64,000 nt of DNA from Doryteuthis pealeii (GCA_023376005.1 CM042152.1:87346762-87410761); one strand, 5' to 3'. Positions 1 to 10,998 are shown, numbered from the stretch's first letter. Numbers and translations: made by a program. The notes: generated by a model from the sequence alone, not told the origin.

Positions 1-327
1 TATTTCTTCTTGTTAATGGATTTCATTTAAGATTCATTGAAGAGATTTTTGCTTATATTCATTAAAATAAAACCAAACAATTAGAAATCAATAATACTAA
101 GCACATATTTAATAAAATCACATTTTTAATATCAATATGCAAATTAGCCTTCCCATTCACACTGCAAACCGCTATTTTTTGTATATATAAATACAATTGC
201 ATGTTATTTGTATGTAGATATGGACAATACTAATAAAAAGGTCAAGCAATTTTTGTTAATTGTGACTCGATTAGTAATATAGTTTCGGTTACAGACAAAA
301 AAACACACAATCTCCATTATAATAAGA
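1..327 (-). mobile_element. Helitron HEL1, 5' part, cut by window edge
   Basis: Read on the minus strand this begins TCTTATTATAATGGAGATTG at 327, the same 5' terminus as four other copies here (a fifth, at 4208, differs by one base), and follows a host A as Helitrons do. The 3' hairpin end lies beyond base 1. It has no rolling-circle Rep or helicase coding capacity, so it is non-autonomous. Confidence 0.8.
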
Positions 328-875
328 TATAAACAAAAACAAATGGTATGTATGAGTGGGTAGATAAAACACTTGAGTTTCGTTCTATGCAGTACTTATT
401 ATAAGTATTTGAACAGAAAGACTATTTACGTTTAATCACTTGGTTTTGAGAGTTAAAAATAGGAACCGCATTTTATTGCAATCAACTTAATAATTTATTT
501 AGTCATATTCTTCTCAGATCTTGTTCAGAATTAATCAAGGAGATTGAAAAAACAAATTCACAGTTGCTATTTTGGAAGAGTTGTGAAAACTAGTAAGTTA
601 ATTTGGATCCTTCTTCAACTTAAGATTTGTTCGCAATCTCAGGCAATAAAAACAGATTTTGTTTTGCTTGTTTAAATACTTATGAGAAGCATCTAATAGA
701 AAGTATTACTAATAAATATTTGACCAAATATTCATATATTAAACATTTTATATTAAAATACTGTTAAAAACTACATGTTAGATTACAGGCTTATTGATAT
801 ATATGTATATATACACACACAAATAATTCAATCATAGGTTTGTATAGGTGTGAGAGATTAAATCTGTATGTTTTA

Positions 876-878
<3 letters not shown>

Positions 879-912
<34 letters not shown>
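879..912. repeat. (TA)n microsatellite
   Basis: An uninterrupted TA dinucleotide array that directly abuts the hammerhead-like motif on its right. Bases 328-878 hold nothing I recognise. Confidence 0.95.
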
Positions 913-913
<1 letters not shown>

Positions 914-915
<2 letters not shown>

Positions 916-965
916 TCATCCACAGACACGTGTTTCGAAGTTTACTTCTCATCAGTGCAGCTTGA
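914..965 (-). ncRNA. Hammerhead-ribozyme-like motif
   Basis: On the minus strand the core CTGATGA starts at 955. It is followed by stem II (GAAG, loop TAAA, CTTC), then GAAA (936-933), a loopless palindromic stem III (CACGTG), and the cleavage triplet GTC at 927-925. Stem I pairs CTGCA with TGTGG, including two wobbles. All invariant core nucleotides of the hammerhead family are present. Tiny palindromic stem III versions are known from Penelope-like elements and some SINE or satellite repeats, where they act as dimers. Self-cleavage is inferred, not shown. Confidence 0.6.
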
Positions 966-1218
966 CTTTTTAACAACTACCTCTAGCCGGGATCAAAACC
1001 TGACAGAATTTTTGTCTGCCAAGTTCCTTATCCTTGCGCTTATCCGTGGCTGTCAATCTAGGGTGAACAATTAATTGATACATACCTACGGGGTATGTTT
1101 TTACAATCACCAGAGAACTCAAGTCTGTAAACAGAGACAGGCGAGTAACGGCTTACACTAAATGGTGAAATTTCAATTAATGTCCCCCCTACAGTGCTCT
1201 ACCATGGGAGTTGGGAGA

Positions 1219-1220
<2 letters not shown>

Positions 1221-1279
<59 letters not shown>
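1221..1279. repeat. (TA)n-(GT)n compound microsatellite
   Basis: A TA array passes straight into a GT array. It forms the left border of the pseudogene that follows. Confidence 0.95.
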
Positions 1280-1280
1280 C

Positions 1281-2109
1281 AAGACTGGGACCCCTAAAAT
1301 CTGGTAAGTAGCTGAGGGAGCTAAGGACCCTAGCAAAGTAAAGGACATTATGGATTCAAATGAAGGACTGAATGCTGCTGTAGGATGTTTCCAAACTGCC
1401 ACAGCACCAGAATATAGTAAATCATCATCATCATCATCATCTACGCATACAAAATATGTGAATACCCCCCCCCCCTATGATCCACTGACTAAATCTCCCC
1501 TATTATCTACGGAACAAACCTCCGCAATGATTCTCTTTTTGTTGTTGCATAATTATGGATCCGGGTGAGTTAAAATAACTTGGCAGAAACGCAAAATTTC
1601 GCCTTGGATCTTACATCACAGGGATTGGATCTTACTGATAATGTCTAGCAAGTAGATCCAACTGTCAACTCATTAAATGGTTATTTGGAGAAGGAAAGAA
1701 AAATTTATTTTGCCTTGTTCGTTCCAATGGATTTTAGTTGAGTATCTTAACTTCTTCATAATTGCTTTTTGAAAGAGTGAATCCAACTTTATGGTACACT
1801 TACTACCCTATAATGGTCAGATGGTGCCAAACATTATTTTAAGTAGGTTTCCCAAATAGCAAATGGATCGTCTCAAGATGAAATGTTTCCAAATTCTAAC
1901 AAGGGGGTCACAGTGTTAGCATGTATTACTGAAGTGTTAGCAGAAATTGCATGGAATAATTTAACAGGTTCATATTTTTCCTATCTATATACAGGGAAAT
2001 TTATGCCTACTTGTGATCCCCAGGCCAAACTCATCAGTGTACTCCATGGTACACTGCTTGAAGACCATTGTGGACCTATACTTATTGTACAAGGACCCTT
2101 ATGGTTTTG
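1281..2109 (+). pseudogene. Decayed intronless protein-coding fragment, unidentified
   Basis: Two long same-strand reading stretches look protein-like. Frame A (about 1281-1565) reads SKVKDIMDSNEGLNAAVGCF, then a serine run and TPPPYDPLTKSPLLS. Frame B (about 1574-2109) includes VNSLNGYLEKERKIYFALF and later LTGSYFSYLYTGKFMP and CGPILIVQGPLWF. The frames join through one frameshift near 1565-1575. In-frame stops interrupt both: TAA at 1305, TAG at 1646, TGA at 1739, TAA at 1748 and others further on. Composition is balanced (W, C, G, P present), unlike chance AT-rich ORFs. The lack of introns suggests a processed pseudogene, although an exonic fragment is possible. I do not recognise the family. 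No poly(A) tail or target-site duplication is visible, since microsatellites border both ends. Confidence 0.5.
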
Positions 2110-2130
2110 AATATATTATATATATATATA

Positions 2131-2406
2131 TTTACTAACACCTCCGCACGAGTAGGATGTGACACATTGTCAATTTCTTAAGCGGAGTTCAACAGGTTTG
2201 AATTCAGAGTTTTCTTTCTCCTAGACTGATTGCCTAACCAAAGTTAAAGAGCCCAACTATTTACCCATAGCTGGAAGGAGAGTAGGATTCATACCTTTCC
2301 CAAGGGTATTAGCGCTAAGTGAAATGCAATTACTACGTCCAGGATTTGAACTCGGGGCGACAAGTCCATTTCCTATGAATTTAACCATTACACCACGCGC
2401 TTCCTA
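2131..2406 (-). mobile_element. SINE-A, near full length
   Basis: Minus-strand copy with a tRNA-like head at the right (box B-like GAGTTCAAATCC class) and a TA-rich tail at the left. It abuts the TA tract after the pseudogene. Confidence 0.85.
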
Positions 2407-2734
2407 CTTGAATATATTATATAATGAAATATCTGATGTACACTTGAAACAGGATTATAATCTGGCACAAATGCTTATTGATATATCTGACCCTGTCCAT
2501 ACATTTTGAATTTATTTGGGCAGAATTTAATTCTTAGATGTAGTTATCCTAAATAAGATAACACAATGAAACTCAGTGGACAAATATAATCAATTTTAGA
2601 ATAAAACTATTAAATTATAAATTTCTTAGTGTGTTTCATACACTTTATATATTACAGGTTTATTCCACCCCTTAAAAAAAAAACATAAAAATAAATCTAA
2701 CCCTGGTGCGTGTGTTGAGTAGTGGATACACCAA

Positions 2735-2998
2735 GATGCATTTAGCATAATGGTTACCATCGTAGGAAATGGAAGCAGCAATCAAAGTTCAAATCCTGGT
2801 TGAGATTGTTAGAACTTCACTTTACACTAATGGCTCTGGGAAAAAGTATGAATCCATCTTTTCTCACTACAGTGGGTAAATAATAAGGCAGACTGGGTCC
2901 TTTTGCCTTAGTTAGGCAACCAGTCTAGGAGAATTGAATTTCTGAATTCGAACAAGCTTTACCCTGCTTATAATTGACCTTGTGTCACCTCCCAGCAA
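2735..2998 (+). mobile_element. SINE-A, diverged
   Basis: The head ATAATGGTTACCATCGTAGG and body TAAATAATAAGGCAGACTGG match other copies with many substitutions. It runs into the family E palindrome. Confidence 0.75.
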
Positions 2999-3002
2999 AT
3001 GT

Positions 3003-3149
3003 TGTGGGATTATTTGTATTATTCGGACTATTGTCCTCATCTTTATTGTTATTTGTACAACATTTCGCCGGAGGGCACCCCAGCCGAAACATTGTACAAA
3101 TAACAAAGATGAGGACAATAATCCGAATAACACAAATAATCCCACATTT
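3003..3149. mobile_element. Family E foldback (palindrome)
   Basis: A near-perfect inverted repeat of about 65-bp arms starting TGTGGGATTATTTG. The arms contain the family E tail motif ATTCGGACTATTGTCCTCAT and its complement. There is no coding capacity. Confidence 0.75.
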
Positions 3150-3382
3150 ATTTCAGATTAAAAACGTGTCATCGGTTTGTATGAAATTATGTAAAAAAAA
3201 AAATGTCTGTTAATTTTGTTTATTAACAATCGGAGAAAAGCAAAATTCCGTGCCTTTCAAAATTGCTCGCAGCTGGGGTGCCTTTTGGTGACTGAGTCCA
3301 TACATTGGAAGATGATGATAATGGTGAATAATCATCGTAGTGGTGGAGGGGAAAAAAACATATTCAAATAATGGATTGGGAT

Positions 3383-3677
3383 GGAGGCGCGTGGCGTAGT
3401 GGTTTAAAGTCGTAGGAAATTGACTCGTTGACCCGAGTTCAAATCCTGGATGAGGCTGTTTGCATTTCACATTGCTCTAATACCCTTGGGAAAGGTATGC
3501 ATCCAACTACTCTCCCTCCAGCTATGGGTAAAATAGTAGGGCAGATTGGTCTCTTTAACCTTGGCTAGGTTACCAGCCTAGGAGAAGGAAAAGTCTGAAT
3601 TCAAACCTGTGAAACTCCACTTAAGAAATTGACCTTGTGTCGCATTCTGCTCATGTGGAGGGGTTGATAAATGTATA
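3383..3677 (+). mobile_element. SINE-A, full length
   Basis: The head GCGTGGCGTAGTGGTTTAAA is followed by box B-like GAGTTCAAATCC, the conserved body, and a tail ending in GGTTGATAAATGTATATAT. The head fits RNA polymerase III box A/B spacing. Confidence 0.88.
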
Positions 3678-3774
3678 TATGTTACATACTCATACACATA
3701 TACCCATGTTGGGTACATACACAAGTGTTCTTTTACTGGAGAGTGGGGGAGAGATAGACACAGGTAGATAGAGA

Positions 3775-4203
3775 GATGCATAACTTACTTCTTTGGCCAT
3801 TGGTGATCTCTAGTCGTTTCTATTCTTTCTCTATGACTTCTATTTTCTGTTCTTGCTGGTTGGTCGTCCTTGATTCATTTCTTCTTCTAGGTCAGTCTTG
3901 TTGCCAAGACACTCATCAACCGCAAAACCATATTATTTATTTGAACTTTTATTTACTTAACTAAACATCTTCCTCTAACTAAACACAGCGCGCGTGTGCA
4001 AGTGAGTGCCAGCTAAGGCAGATATCCTTCTCTGCCTGACGTCCAAGCTGCAACTGCGACCCAGTTCCCACGTGACTTCATGTATTTTGCGGGCTTTCTG
4101 TAATATTCCATGGAAAGTACCGCCCGTGACATGAAAAGGGCCATCCCTTCAGAAATACAGGAGATTGACAATAATCTTATGAAACCGCATGGATTATGCA
4201 ACA
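3775..4203 (+). mobile_element. Solo LTR-like repeat (LTR family 1), copy 1
   Basis: About 430 bp similar over its whole length to 17891-18354. It ends TTATGCAACA, and the second copy starts TGTTGCATAC, giving the short TG...CA inverted ends typical of LTRs. The left end here is worn (GATGCATAAC). A HEL1 copy begins 4 bp downstream. Strand is arbitrary. Confidence 0.55.
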
Positions 4204-4207
4204 TATA

Positions 4208-4833
4208 TCTTCTTATAATGGAGATTGTGTGTTTTTCTGTCTGTAACCGAAACTATATTCCTACTCAAGTCAAAATTCTCTTAGTTATTGACATCACATT
4301 CTCCATGATTTTATTTTTATCTAAACCTCAATTATTAATAAAATTGTCTTACATTATTAATACTGTTAACTATGTATACATACTAACAACATGCAATTAT
4401 ATTTATATATACAACAAAATAGCGCTTTATAATGTGAACGGGATGGATAATTTGCATATTAATATTAAAAAATCGAATTTAATAAATATGTGCTTAGTCT
4501 TATTGATTTCTAATTGTTTGGTTTTATTTTAATGAATATAAGCAAAAATCTCTTCAATGAATCTTAAATGAAATCCATTAACAAGATAAAATAACTGTCA
4601 TTTTATTCTTTACTTCCTCTTATAACTAAATACTTAAATTAGAAAAAATAACAATGAAAGACGAGAGTGAAGGAAGAGTAAGTTTCAGTTGTTCCATTTT
4701 TTATTATACTCCCTCTGTTTCAAATCTTTTTATCTGTATTCTTATTTAGTTTCATTAGCCTTTCTAATTTAAACAATATTTTATTACATTAAAACTTAAA
4801 TACTTGCACCCGGAGGGTGCATATATTTGCTAG
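4208..4833 (+). mobile_element. Helitron HEL1, complete
   Basis: Starts TCTTCTTATAATGGAGATTG after host A. Ends with the hairpin GCACCCGGAGGGTGC, a short spacer and CTAG, followed by host T. The whole 3' arrangement (about 15-bp palindrome, short spacer, CTRR) is the Helitron signature. It is 626 bp and non-coding. The 140-residue open frame at 4110-4532 spans the LTR/Helitron junction and is not a gene. Confidence 0.85.
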
Positions 4834-5708
4834 TTCACCTAATGATTTGGTTAGTGGAGAAAAGCAAACATAAAAACAACAATCATTTTAAACATAGGAC
4901 ATATCATTGTTTATTTTCTTATCATTCATTTGTTTAAAGGTCATGGAAATTTGGAAGAAATATAATGAGGTATGGCCATTTATTGCTATAGGTAATTGTT
5001 TTGTCTAATGGTTTAGGTTCTTACTTCTCATAGACGTTTTTGGGATTCTCTTTAGGCTGACTGCCTATCCCAACCCATAACTCTCAACTGCCTCCTTTGA
5101 CAGACCCCAGGGACTGATCATTAAGACTCTTATTTGGGAAAATCTCAAACTAGTCTCTATCACCAAATAAGTATGCATGACATGTGTGATAGTGGTGGTT
5201 TGAACACAGGGTCTTTGATCATACCAACATAGATTCTACCACCAACAAGTCTGGCATATTGGATAATGAGGTCCAATAAAGTTAAACAAGCCATTTACAA
5301 TTATGTGACCCTGCATAAATACTGGACAGTTACAGTCAAACACTGGATGATTTCCCATATCGACAAACAATATTATTAATGGAGTAACATCACTAATGAC
5401 CTCCTTTAGTGTATTTCGGCGATGTTTAACAAGAATATTACACAGGTGAAAAAATACCAATTTAATAAAGATTCTAAAAGATTGAATTTTTAAAGAAATG
5501 TATACTTTGTCTCATGTGAATGAAGGCTTTTGAAAACAATGTGATTCAAGAAATATCATTTGAAATAAGGGATATTTTTAAATAACAGGAGATACAATGA
5601 CATATAACTCATAAAAGTTGATTTATATTTTAGATGACTGGGACACTTGTTTTGAATACAATTAGAAAGGTACAAAAAAAAAAAGCTGAAAATTCTTAGA
5701 CACATAGA
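4834..5708. other. Unassigned AT-rich stretch
   Basis: No repeat seen elsewhere in the window. A 74-codon minus-strand open frame (5460-5236, ending GPHYPICQTCWW) has unusually protein-like composition but no recognised family, start context or splice context. Confidence 0.4.
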
Positions 5709-5712
5709 TATA

Positions 5713-5961
5713 TCCCATAACCTTCTTTGGTTGTGAGGGTCCTATTCATATAGAATGTCCTGGGCATGAATAGCCTGGCAGAGCACATCCCTATCCAGGT
5801 CTACAACTGGTTTTAATTTAGTTTTTCCCTTCTCCTAGAATGGTCGCCATACCCTTCCCAAGGGTATTATTAGCACTATATGAAATGTAAACAACCTTGT
5901 TCAGGATTTGAACTCGAGTAGCAGAGTCCACTTTTTTGGCAACCATTAGACAGGTGCCAAT
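5713..5961 (-). mobile_element. SINE-A-related, variant 3' part
   Basis: The head side (right) matches SINE-A. The left side instead carries a distinct module starting TCCCATAACC, shared only with 10522-10789. This suggests a SINE-A subfamily with an exchanged 3' region. Confidence 0.65.
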
Positions 5962-7017
5962 AGCTACAATTCTGAGACCAGACCAATACAGAATCAGTCT
6001 GAGAGAATAGGAACCAAGAGAAATGGAGAAAACACAGAAGATATTTTCAGGGCAAAGACTTGAAGATGTTCAAAAGTTGGCCTTTTTTTTTCTTTGAAAT
6101 AATTTAAACACAAAAACCCTTTCTGAAAAATTATAAAACAGTTGAAAATCTTTAGATTGTGTATAATAATTTTTTTGATTACATTTTTAAATTAAAGAGG
6201 TTGAAATTTGAGTTGAAATCAAACTATCAAGAAAATAATGTTTTCAGCCTTTTGTTGAAATCCTTTGAGTGCAATAAATCAAAGGGAGATAACTCCATTT
6301 TTTTTTCCACTTAATTACTTTAAATCCTTTGCCATGACATCAGCAAATGGGGAACGGCAGATTCAAAATGAAATTCAAATTTGACACTGTTCTTGATTAC
6401 GCAATCAACATAAAATTATAACAGACATAATTTACATTATCATTTTTTTTTATGTATGTCACTGTGACACAGAAAAAATGGAACATTGTAACAAGATTTT
6501 GGCTAGAGCAATATTGTTTAAATGCTTAATGTTTGAAAATAAAACAATTTACAATCTAATCATAATAATAATAACGTTGAGTCAACATTCACAGTCAACC
6601 CAATTACTGAGTTCTCAAGGTAAAGAATTATCAAATGTTAATTATCAAGTGCTTCTTATTTATTTATATTTAATTATAATATAAATTCTATAAATAGTTT
6701 ATGTATTGATAATGAGTCTCATAACCCTCAAAAGTGTTTTTTTTTTTAAGAGAATAAGTATAAAGTTTATACTGTGACTCATGTGATGATTATTTAATTG
6801 GAAAGTCTGCTGAGATTGAAAGTTTTGAGAAATCTAAAGAGAGTTAACTGGTATGTTTTTTAGTCAAATTTTTACTGAGGACTAGATTTTTCCCCAAATG
6901 AAATTGACACTGAGATATTCTTTCATACTGATTAAAACAGCTACAGATCAAATAAACATTCATCCAATCATTCTTTTTAGAAGGATGAAAAAGTGAAGAA
7001 AAAATGAAATTAGTATG
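5962..7017. other. Unassigned AT-rich stretch
   Basis: Homopolymer-rich sequence. No gene, hairpin or repeat family recognised. Confidence 0.4.
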
Positions 7018-7262
7018 GAAAAGGGTATTTGCCTCATACCCCACTTGTATGGGCTGGGCACAAGGCCTCGTTTTAACGTGGGCCCACCTACAAGCGAAGC
7101 TCATGAGTGGGAAAGAACAAAAATGGCGTCGATCTCTTCGGTATTCCCCCTCAAGGGGGGCACCTCAGGCGCTAGGCAATAAACCCAGCCCTGCCCCTTT
7201 AAGTCAAGGGGGCAGGTGTTGCCTGGGGGGATAGCCCCCGGGGATTGACGCTATTAATTTAA
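7018..7262 (+). mobile_element. Family F (GC-rich retroposon)
   Basis: Matches 55347-55614 (opposite strand) and 54645-54835. Landmarks are CCCACTTGTATGGGC, AATAAACCCAGCCCTGCCCC and TTGCCTGGGGGGATAGCCCC. It is far GC-richer than its surroundings. I see no tRNA head. Confidence 0.7.
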
Positions 7263-7339
7263 CATGACCGGTCCAAATTAAATGTCATTCACATAAATTG
7301 AAAGTAGCAAAAATAAATTAATTAATCTTTTTCTATTTC

Positions 7340-7650
7340 TCTGAATCTTTGAGATGAGGCTTGATAATTTATATCATTTGGATTATTCGGACTATTGTCC
7401 TCATCTACATTGTTATCTGTACAATGTTTCAGCCGATGTGCCCTCCGGCCTTCTTCAGGTATTTCTTGTCAGACTCGGGAGACTTCTATTCTCCGATTAC
7501 GACAAGAAGGTTCCAAAGTTTGAAGAGAAGGCTCCCAAGCCTGACAAGAAATACCTGAAGAAGGCCGGAGAGCACATCAGCCGAAACGTTGTACACATAA
7601 CAATAAAGATGAGGACAATAGTCCGAATAATCCAAATAATTTAAATCATA
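7340..7650. mobile_element. Family E foldback
   Basis: Inverted arms of about 95 bp carry the tail GCCGAAACGTTGTAC / GATGAGGACAATAGTCC, separated by a short GACAAGAAGG-rich spacer. Flanks ATAATTTATATCAT and ATAATTTAAATCAT could be a 14-bp target-site duplication with one mismatch. A preceding module (TCTCTGAATCTTTGAGATGA) recurs inverted at 24830-24865, so it belongs to the element. Confidence 0.75.
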
Positions 7651-8438
7651 AATAATTTTAGTGCATAGTTGAATTGCCTTTCTGATGTTTATAAAAAATG
7701 AAATATGAATTAAACATGTTCATAAACATGTAATGATACAAGTGGAAACTTATTACTTTGGGCTGTGACTTTCATTTTCTGTTGCATTGTGATGAAAGTA
7801 GCCTTATAAGAAAGATGAACTCACTTCTTGTTGAATAGGCATCAGCATGGTAGAATTCAAGACTAACACACTTATTTCTACTTAAACAAGAAAAACCAGC
7901 CAAGCATGCATAGCACGTAAACCACCTGATACTGTTAAACACATTCTGATACAATGTGGTGATTTCGCTGTTATTAGATAACGTTTTTACAACACAAACA
8001 ACATGAGAGATATACTTAAAAATGTCAGTAGAGAAGACATTTTATCCTTCCTGAAAGAAATAAAAATTATACCAAATAATATAAGAATAAACTTGAACTT
8101 TATCCTATGAATGTATCTCTCAAACTGATTCCCAATCCATTTAGCAATGAACAAATACAGACAACTTGCTGTCAAAATCAAGAAAAATCCTTGGAAAAAA
8201 AAAAAAATAAATAAATAAAACCATCCATCATAATTTAATTATGCTTGACATAAGATAACCCTGAATGGGTTGATGTGCCATTTAAATCAGTCAATCAATT
8301 ATTATTTTGGTCAGCATTGGTGAGTAAAGAAAAGCATGATTGTATGCCTTGAATCACCAATTTATCCCTGGTTTATAATTTTTGTTACAGATTACATATA
8401 TTTAACACTTCCACAACCAATGATTATTTAGATAATAA
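7651..8438. other. Unassigned AT-rich stretch
   Basis: No repeat or gene recognised. Short open frames only. Confidence 0.4.
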
Positions 8439-8439
8439 G

Positions 8440-8737
8440 TAATGGTTAACAAACAAGTTTCAGGGATTGAATCCTTATGCAGTGTCCAAATTATGTTGGC
8501 CTTGTTCCAGGCTAAGCAAAACTTATTATAAAAGTATTTGAATATAAAACAATGGTTAACAAGTTTATCTCAAAATCTGGTTCTTAAGTTCAATCCTAAC
8601 TGGGTGCACACTAATTTGCCTTGTTCCAGGCTAAGCAAAACTTATTATCAAAGTATTTGAATATAAAACAATGGTTAACAAGTTTATCTCAAAATCTGGT
8701 TCTTAAGTTCAATCCTAACTGGGTGCACTAATTTGAT
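8440..8737 (+). repeat. Family G tRNA-like units, tandem
   Basis: Units 8501-8619 and 8620-8737 are almost identical direct repeats. A third, diverged unit lies at 8440-8500. Each contains AATGGTTAACAAG and AGTTCAATCCTAACTGG, resembling tRNA box A and box B. Relatives lie near 13085 and 48008. Confidence 0.75.
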
Positions 8738-9266
8738 AACATAAAATCAGATTCTAATTAAGGTAATACTCTTATTACTAATCTATTTGTGAGTCTATAT
8801 CAGAAATAAGAGAATTGTTAAGGCATTAAAAGCTTAGAATTGTAATTTTTCAACCATTTATTCGCACACATAATGATGTCATTTGATTAGAAAAAGATTA
8901 TTGATTCTCTTTTATTTAGACATTTGAAGACCATGTATCTAAATTGAAAATATCTTAAGATTGAATTCAAACAAATTGTCAGTAGAGACTAATGGACAAC
9001 TCTAGCTTATTCAAGGAGAAGCTGGAATTATCTGCTAAATTCATTACAGAAAGGGAAAGAAATATATATAAACTCTATTTTTGGGCAGTGTTAAACAACA
9101 AAGTCAAGATGGGACATTTCCCTCCCAGAAATAAAAGTCTTTTTCTGTCTGTTTACTATTTAACTGGAATAATTTAATGAATTTGGTGTTTTACTTCTAC
9201 ACAGTTTAGGTAATATATCTTAATTTTATTGTTTGTTAATCAAAAAGTCTGTTATTACTTCCCCAG

Positions 9267-9312
9267 AGCTCTCTCTCTCTCTCTCTCACACACACATATA
9301 TATATATATATC
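9267..9312. repeat. (CT)n(CA)n(TA)n compound microsatellite
   Basis: Three dinucleotide runs in succession. Sequence 8738-9266 has no recognised feature. Confidence 0.9.
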
Positions 9313-9416
9313 AATGTGTATGGTTGGCACTATTATACTTGAAGAAGTGGTAGTAATCCATAGTGTTATTAGAAAAGTGCTCAATATCTGTGATAGAGCG
9401 TTAATAGATAAATAAA

Positions 9417-9622
9417 TGAATAAGTAAAAGGTTTAGCTTTTTTTTATTATCATGGGAACAATTATTGCCACCATTTGGTTTCTTGCTCTTTGGAAGTCTT
9501 CAGGCAATGAAATTGTTTTTGAAAAAACAATTTTATTGGCAGAAGACTGCCACAGAGCAAGAGACCAAATTGTGGCAATAATTGTTCTAATGATAATAAA
9601 AAAAAGCTAAACCTTTTACTTA

Positions 9623-9626
<4 letters not shown>
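9417..9626. repeat. 210-bp near-perfect palindrome
   Basis: Arms 9417-9501 and 9541-9626 are complementary (for example AATAAGTAAAAGGTTTAGC against GCTAAACCTTTTACTTATT). The central 40 bp also pair, so there is almost no loop. It is followed at once by a TA array. A transcript would form a roughly 100-bp hairpin. It is most likely a foldback element and possibly a hairpin-RNA source. Confidence 0.85.

Positions 9627-9656
<30 letters not shown>
9627..9656. repeat. (TA)n microsatellite
   Basis: A TA array bordering the palindrome, followed by ATT repeats. Confidence 0.9.
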
Positions 9657-9659
<3 letters not shown>

Positions 9660-9662
9660 ATA

Positions 9663-9870
9663 ATTATTATTATTATTGAGGTTTAAGGAATGCCTCAAGG
9701 ACACTCTGAAGAATGCTGCCATTGCTGTGGAGAACTGGGAGAAGCTAGCTTGTAATAGACCTGGCTGGAGAGCCACCATCTACTGGTCTGTGAAAGAATT
9801 TGAGTCCAACCGAATTAAACACCAAAAATTGAAGTAGGATTTCGTATACAGGCCCTGCTTCCCTCACCCA
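9663..9870 (+). pseudogene. LINE ORF2 C-terminal fragment
   Basis: The frame reads RFKECLKDTLKNAAIAVENW, then EKLACNRPGWRATIYWSVKE and FESNRIKHQKLK before a stop. This matches the segment downstream of reverse transcriptase found in many invertebrate RTE/CR1-like LINEs (RFKDxLKxxL ... W ... DRxxWR ... FE). Only this terminal piece remains, so it cannot mobilise anything. Assignment is from memory of the family pattern. Confidence 0.65.
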
Positions 9871-10521
9871 TCCCCACTTTGAGTCCAATTATTATAATTT
9901 AAAATTATAAGCACAGAAAAAAGTAGAGAAGTTCCAGGCCACTTAAAAAAAAAACTCAACAAGTAAAAGAGATATTGAACATATTCATTTCAGATTGAGA
10001 AACAAAGGATTCCCAATATGAGTGATACCAAATAAACCAGGCCATCATTCAACAAAAATTGAATGTAATATCAAACTTTAGAGTGAGAAAGAAAGAGAAA
10101 CAAGTGATTTTGTCCATCCTCATAGAGAGCAGATAATTCTTATAATTACATTTAAAGAAGATGTTAAATTTATGGTCTCTGTAGCCATAACAAAGGTTGG
10201 GTCAGTTTCATGGCTCCAGTCTGTTATGGATCAATCTTGATTCATGGTTTGTGAAACCGAATGTTTATAATAAAAATTATATCTCACAGTTAAGCACTTT
10301 TTATCTATTTCCATTTTCTCCCTCATTTTTAAAAAAAAATCTATCTTCCCAAATATAGAATTATGAATAAGTAAACTATTGATATTTTGTTCCTTTATTT
10401 ATCTTAAACACATTTCAAATATTGGTCAAAAAGTAAAACCCACTTTGTTATATATGGAAAAAGTAGATATGGAATTTAAAGCACCAATTTAAAGCTACTT
10501 GCATACAGGCAGGCTCACTGG
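9871..10521. other. Unassigned AT-rich stretch
   Basis: No gene, hairpin or shared repeat recognised. Confidence 0.4.
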
Positions 10522-10789
10522 TCCCATAACCTGATTTGGTTGTGGGGGTGCTACTCACATAATGACTAGGGCAGGAATAATCTGGAAGAGACTCTTTCCA
10601 GGTCTATAACTAATTTGAATTTAGATTTTTCTTTCTCCAAGACCGGTTACCACGATAGAGTTAAAGTGCCAAGTCTCCCATACTATTTGCTCATATATGA
10701 AGGGAGAATATCTGGATTCATACATTTCCCAAGAGTAGCACTGTATGAATTACAAAAAACCTTGTCCAGGACTTGAACCTATGTAAGTT
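10522..10789 (-). mobile_element. SINE-A-related, variant 3' part
   Basis: Shares the TCCCATAACC module with 5713-5961, followed by the SINE-A body and head on the minus strand. This second copy shows the variant is a real subfamily. Confidence 0.65.
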
Positions 10790-10792
10790 GTT

Positions 10793-10855
10793 TGGTTGTT
10801 TTGTTTTATGACATATCAACCCTTTTCAGGTCATTTAATGCTGAATCAAGTCATT
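10793..10855 (-). mobile_element. Family C tail fragment
   Basis: TTGTTTTATGACATATCAAC and TCATTTAATGC match the 3' tail end of family C. It is fused directly to a 5S-derived segment. Confidence 0.6.
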
Positions 10856-10865
10856 TTGATATTTG

Positions 10866-10990
10866 GTTGACTTACAGTACCTGCTGTTGCTTAAATGGTC
10901 ACCCATCTAGGTATTGAACGTACTCATCTCTGCTTAACATTTGGTGATCTGGCTAGAACTGGTGCATAAACTTGACCGTAAGCTCAACTC
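10866..10990 (-). repeat. 5S rRNA-derived sequence
   Basis: The plus strand reads TTACAGTACCTG, CACCCATCTAGGTATTGAAC, then CTGCTTAACATTTGGTGATC. This follows the order and spacing of the reverse complement of metazoan 5S rRNA (CTACAGCACC, TCCCATCCAAGTACTAACC, CTGCTTAGCTTCCGAGATCA). It is too diverged to be a functional 5S gene. Confidence 0.6.
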
Positions 10991-10998
10991 ATGTGAGT

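Noticed and set aside
4110..4532. 140-codon open frame
   Set aside because: Begins in an LTR and continues through a non-coding Helitron. Shared partly with other HEL1 copies but not conserved as a frame.
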